A DNA stretch of 64,000 bases from an uncultured Muribaculaceae bacterium (GTDB lineage: Bacteria; Bacteroidota; Bacteroidia; Bacteroidales; Muribaculaceae). The notes beneath the pieces are model-generated. The model made no database searches and had not been told where the DNA came from. It saw only the letters and a program-made list of their open reading frames with translations. The position numbers and the translations under genes were made by a program. The stretch is from contig CAJTSR010000002.1 in assembly GCA_910579035.1 (NCBI GenBank), positions 103,322 through 167,321 on the forward strand, read 5' to 3'. Positions 63,758 through 64,000 of the stretch are shown here, piece by piece; position 1 is the first letter of the stretch, and every line of letters begins with the position of its first letter.

Positions 63758-64000
63758 ATGGAGAAAAGTAGAGATTTTCAGTTATTTATGACTCAAAATG
63801 ATGAGCAGCAATTTTGTGAGGAATTACGAGGGTACAATCCTAATATATTCTTTTTAGATATTTCTCCTTCTTTGGAAGCTGACATTAGCAAAAGACTATA
63901 TACGTCTGTTGTAAATTCATCAAGTTCTTTCTTCTCTATCGTAAATTTTGATTTGATGACAATGGAAGAATTAAAAACGAGATACAAAAAATATGGCGAA
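63758..64000 (+). CDS. Start of an AT-rich gene of unknown function (cut by the window edge)
   Basis: An ATG at 63758 opens a frame that runs 81 codons to the window end without a stop. It begins MEKSRDFQLFMTQNDEQQFC and continues through a stretch of NPNIFFLDISPSLEAD. Codon use is strikingly AT-rich (AAA, AAT, TTT, TTA, ATA), unlike the G+C-rich neighbours, so the gene is probably acquired. No family is recognised. Its place directly after a recombinase suggests it is cargo of a mobile element. Confidence 0.65.
   Translation, partial: MEKSRDFQLFMTQNDEQQFCEELRGYNPNIFFLDISPSLEADISKRLYTSVVNSSSSFFSIVNFDLMTMEELKTRYKKYGE

Noticed and set aside
63793..63987. A small minus-strand frame at the right edge
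   Set aside because: The plus-strand frame from 63758 is longer, remains open to the window end and follows the recombinase in the same direction; the minus frame is best explained as its shadow, though with so little sequence this is not certain.

Overview
The window reads as chromosomal DNA of a gut-type Bacteroidales bacterium. The evidence is tandem SusC/SusD pairs, lipoprotein surface glycan-binding proteins, the Bacteroidetes-type promoter (TTTG, about 19 nt, TAnnTTTG) in front of many genes, absence of Shine-Dalgarno sequences, a NUDIX-type arabinose regulator and G+C-rich coding sequence. The family Muribaculaceae is a plausible placement, but that is inference. I find 46 protein-coding genes (two cut by the window edges) and no rRNA, tRNA or CRISPR array. 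No gene-free stretch exceeds 300 bases; the longest is 299 (18966-19264).

Bases 1-18965 are a polysaccharide utilization locus. It holds a partial SusC and its SusD, a second SusC/SusD pair, a surface glycan-binding lipoprotein, a GH127 beta-L-arabinofuranosidase, a 1129-residue protein joining an endonuclease/exonuclease/phosphatase-type domain to a GH3 glycosidase, and a family-9-like carbohydrate-binding protein. A GDE_C/GH133-like lipoprotein faces it. GH127 points to an L-arabinofuranose-bearing plant glycan. Next comes an AT-richer Fic-family gene (19265-20299) whose catalytic His is Gln and whose promoter is crowded with inverted repeats.

Bases 20453-32495 are housekeeping and envelope genes: metG, ansA, a small secreted protein, dut, a TPR protein, a DUF4292 lipoprotein, an EnvC-like degenerate LytM protein and a flippase. 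Opposite to them lie a TPM/zinc-ribbon membrane protein and dgt. Then come a hemerythrin-LuxR regulator and pta-ackA. A 171-bp foldback element sits between pta and ackA, and a shorter relative sits inside the arabinose operon.

Bases 36192-43853 are the arabinose operon on the minus strand, in transcription order: aldose epimerase, sodium/sugar symporter, NUDIX regulator AraR, araD, araA, araB. A palindrome directly downstream of the -7 box is the likely operator. The operon could metabolise the arabinose released by the locus at the left edge. An acetyltransferase, hisS (with a leader able to form two alternative hairpins), a TonB-dependent receptor, a TTG-started ABC-F ATPase and a zeta-toxin-like kinase with a small overlapping partner follow.

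Bases 50967-62372 form one system: a tripartite ABC efflux operon (adaptor, four FtsX/MacB-type permeases in two paralogous pairs around one ATPase, and a TolC-like channel) followed by an NtrC-type sigma-54 activator and its histidine kinase. The operon starts at a good sigma-54 -24/-12 match, preceded by three TGTCCG repeats about 20 bp apart, which suggests that the distal regulator controls the operon it belongs to. The right edge carries a 28-bp 11-6-11 inverted-repeat site, a tyrosine recombinase and the start of a very AT-rich unrecognised gene, which looks like the edge of an acquired island.
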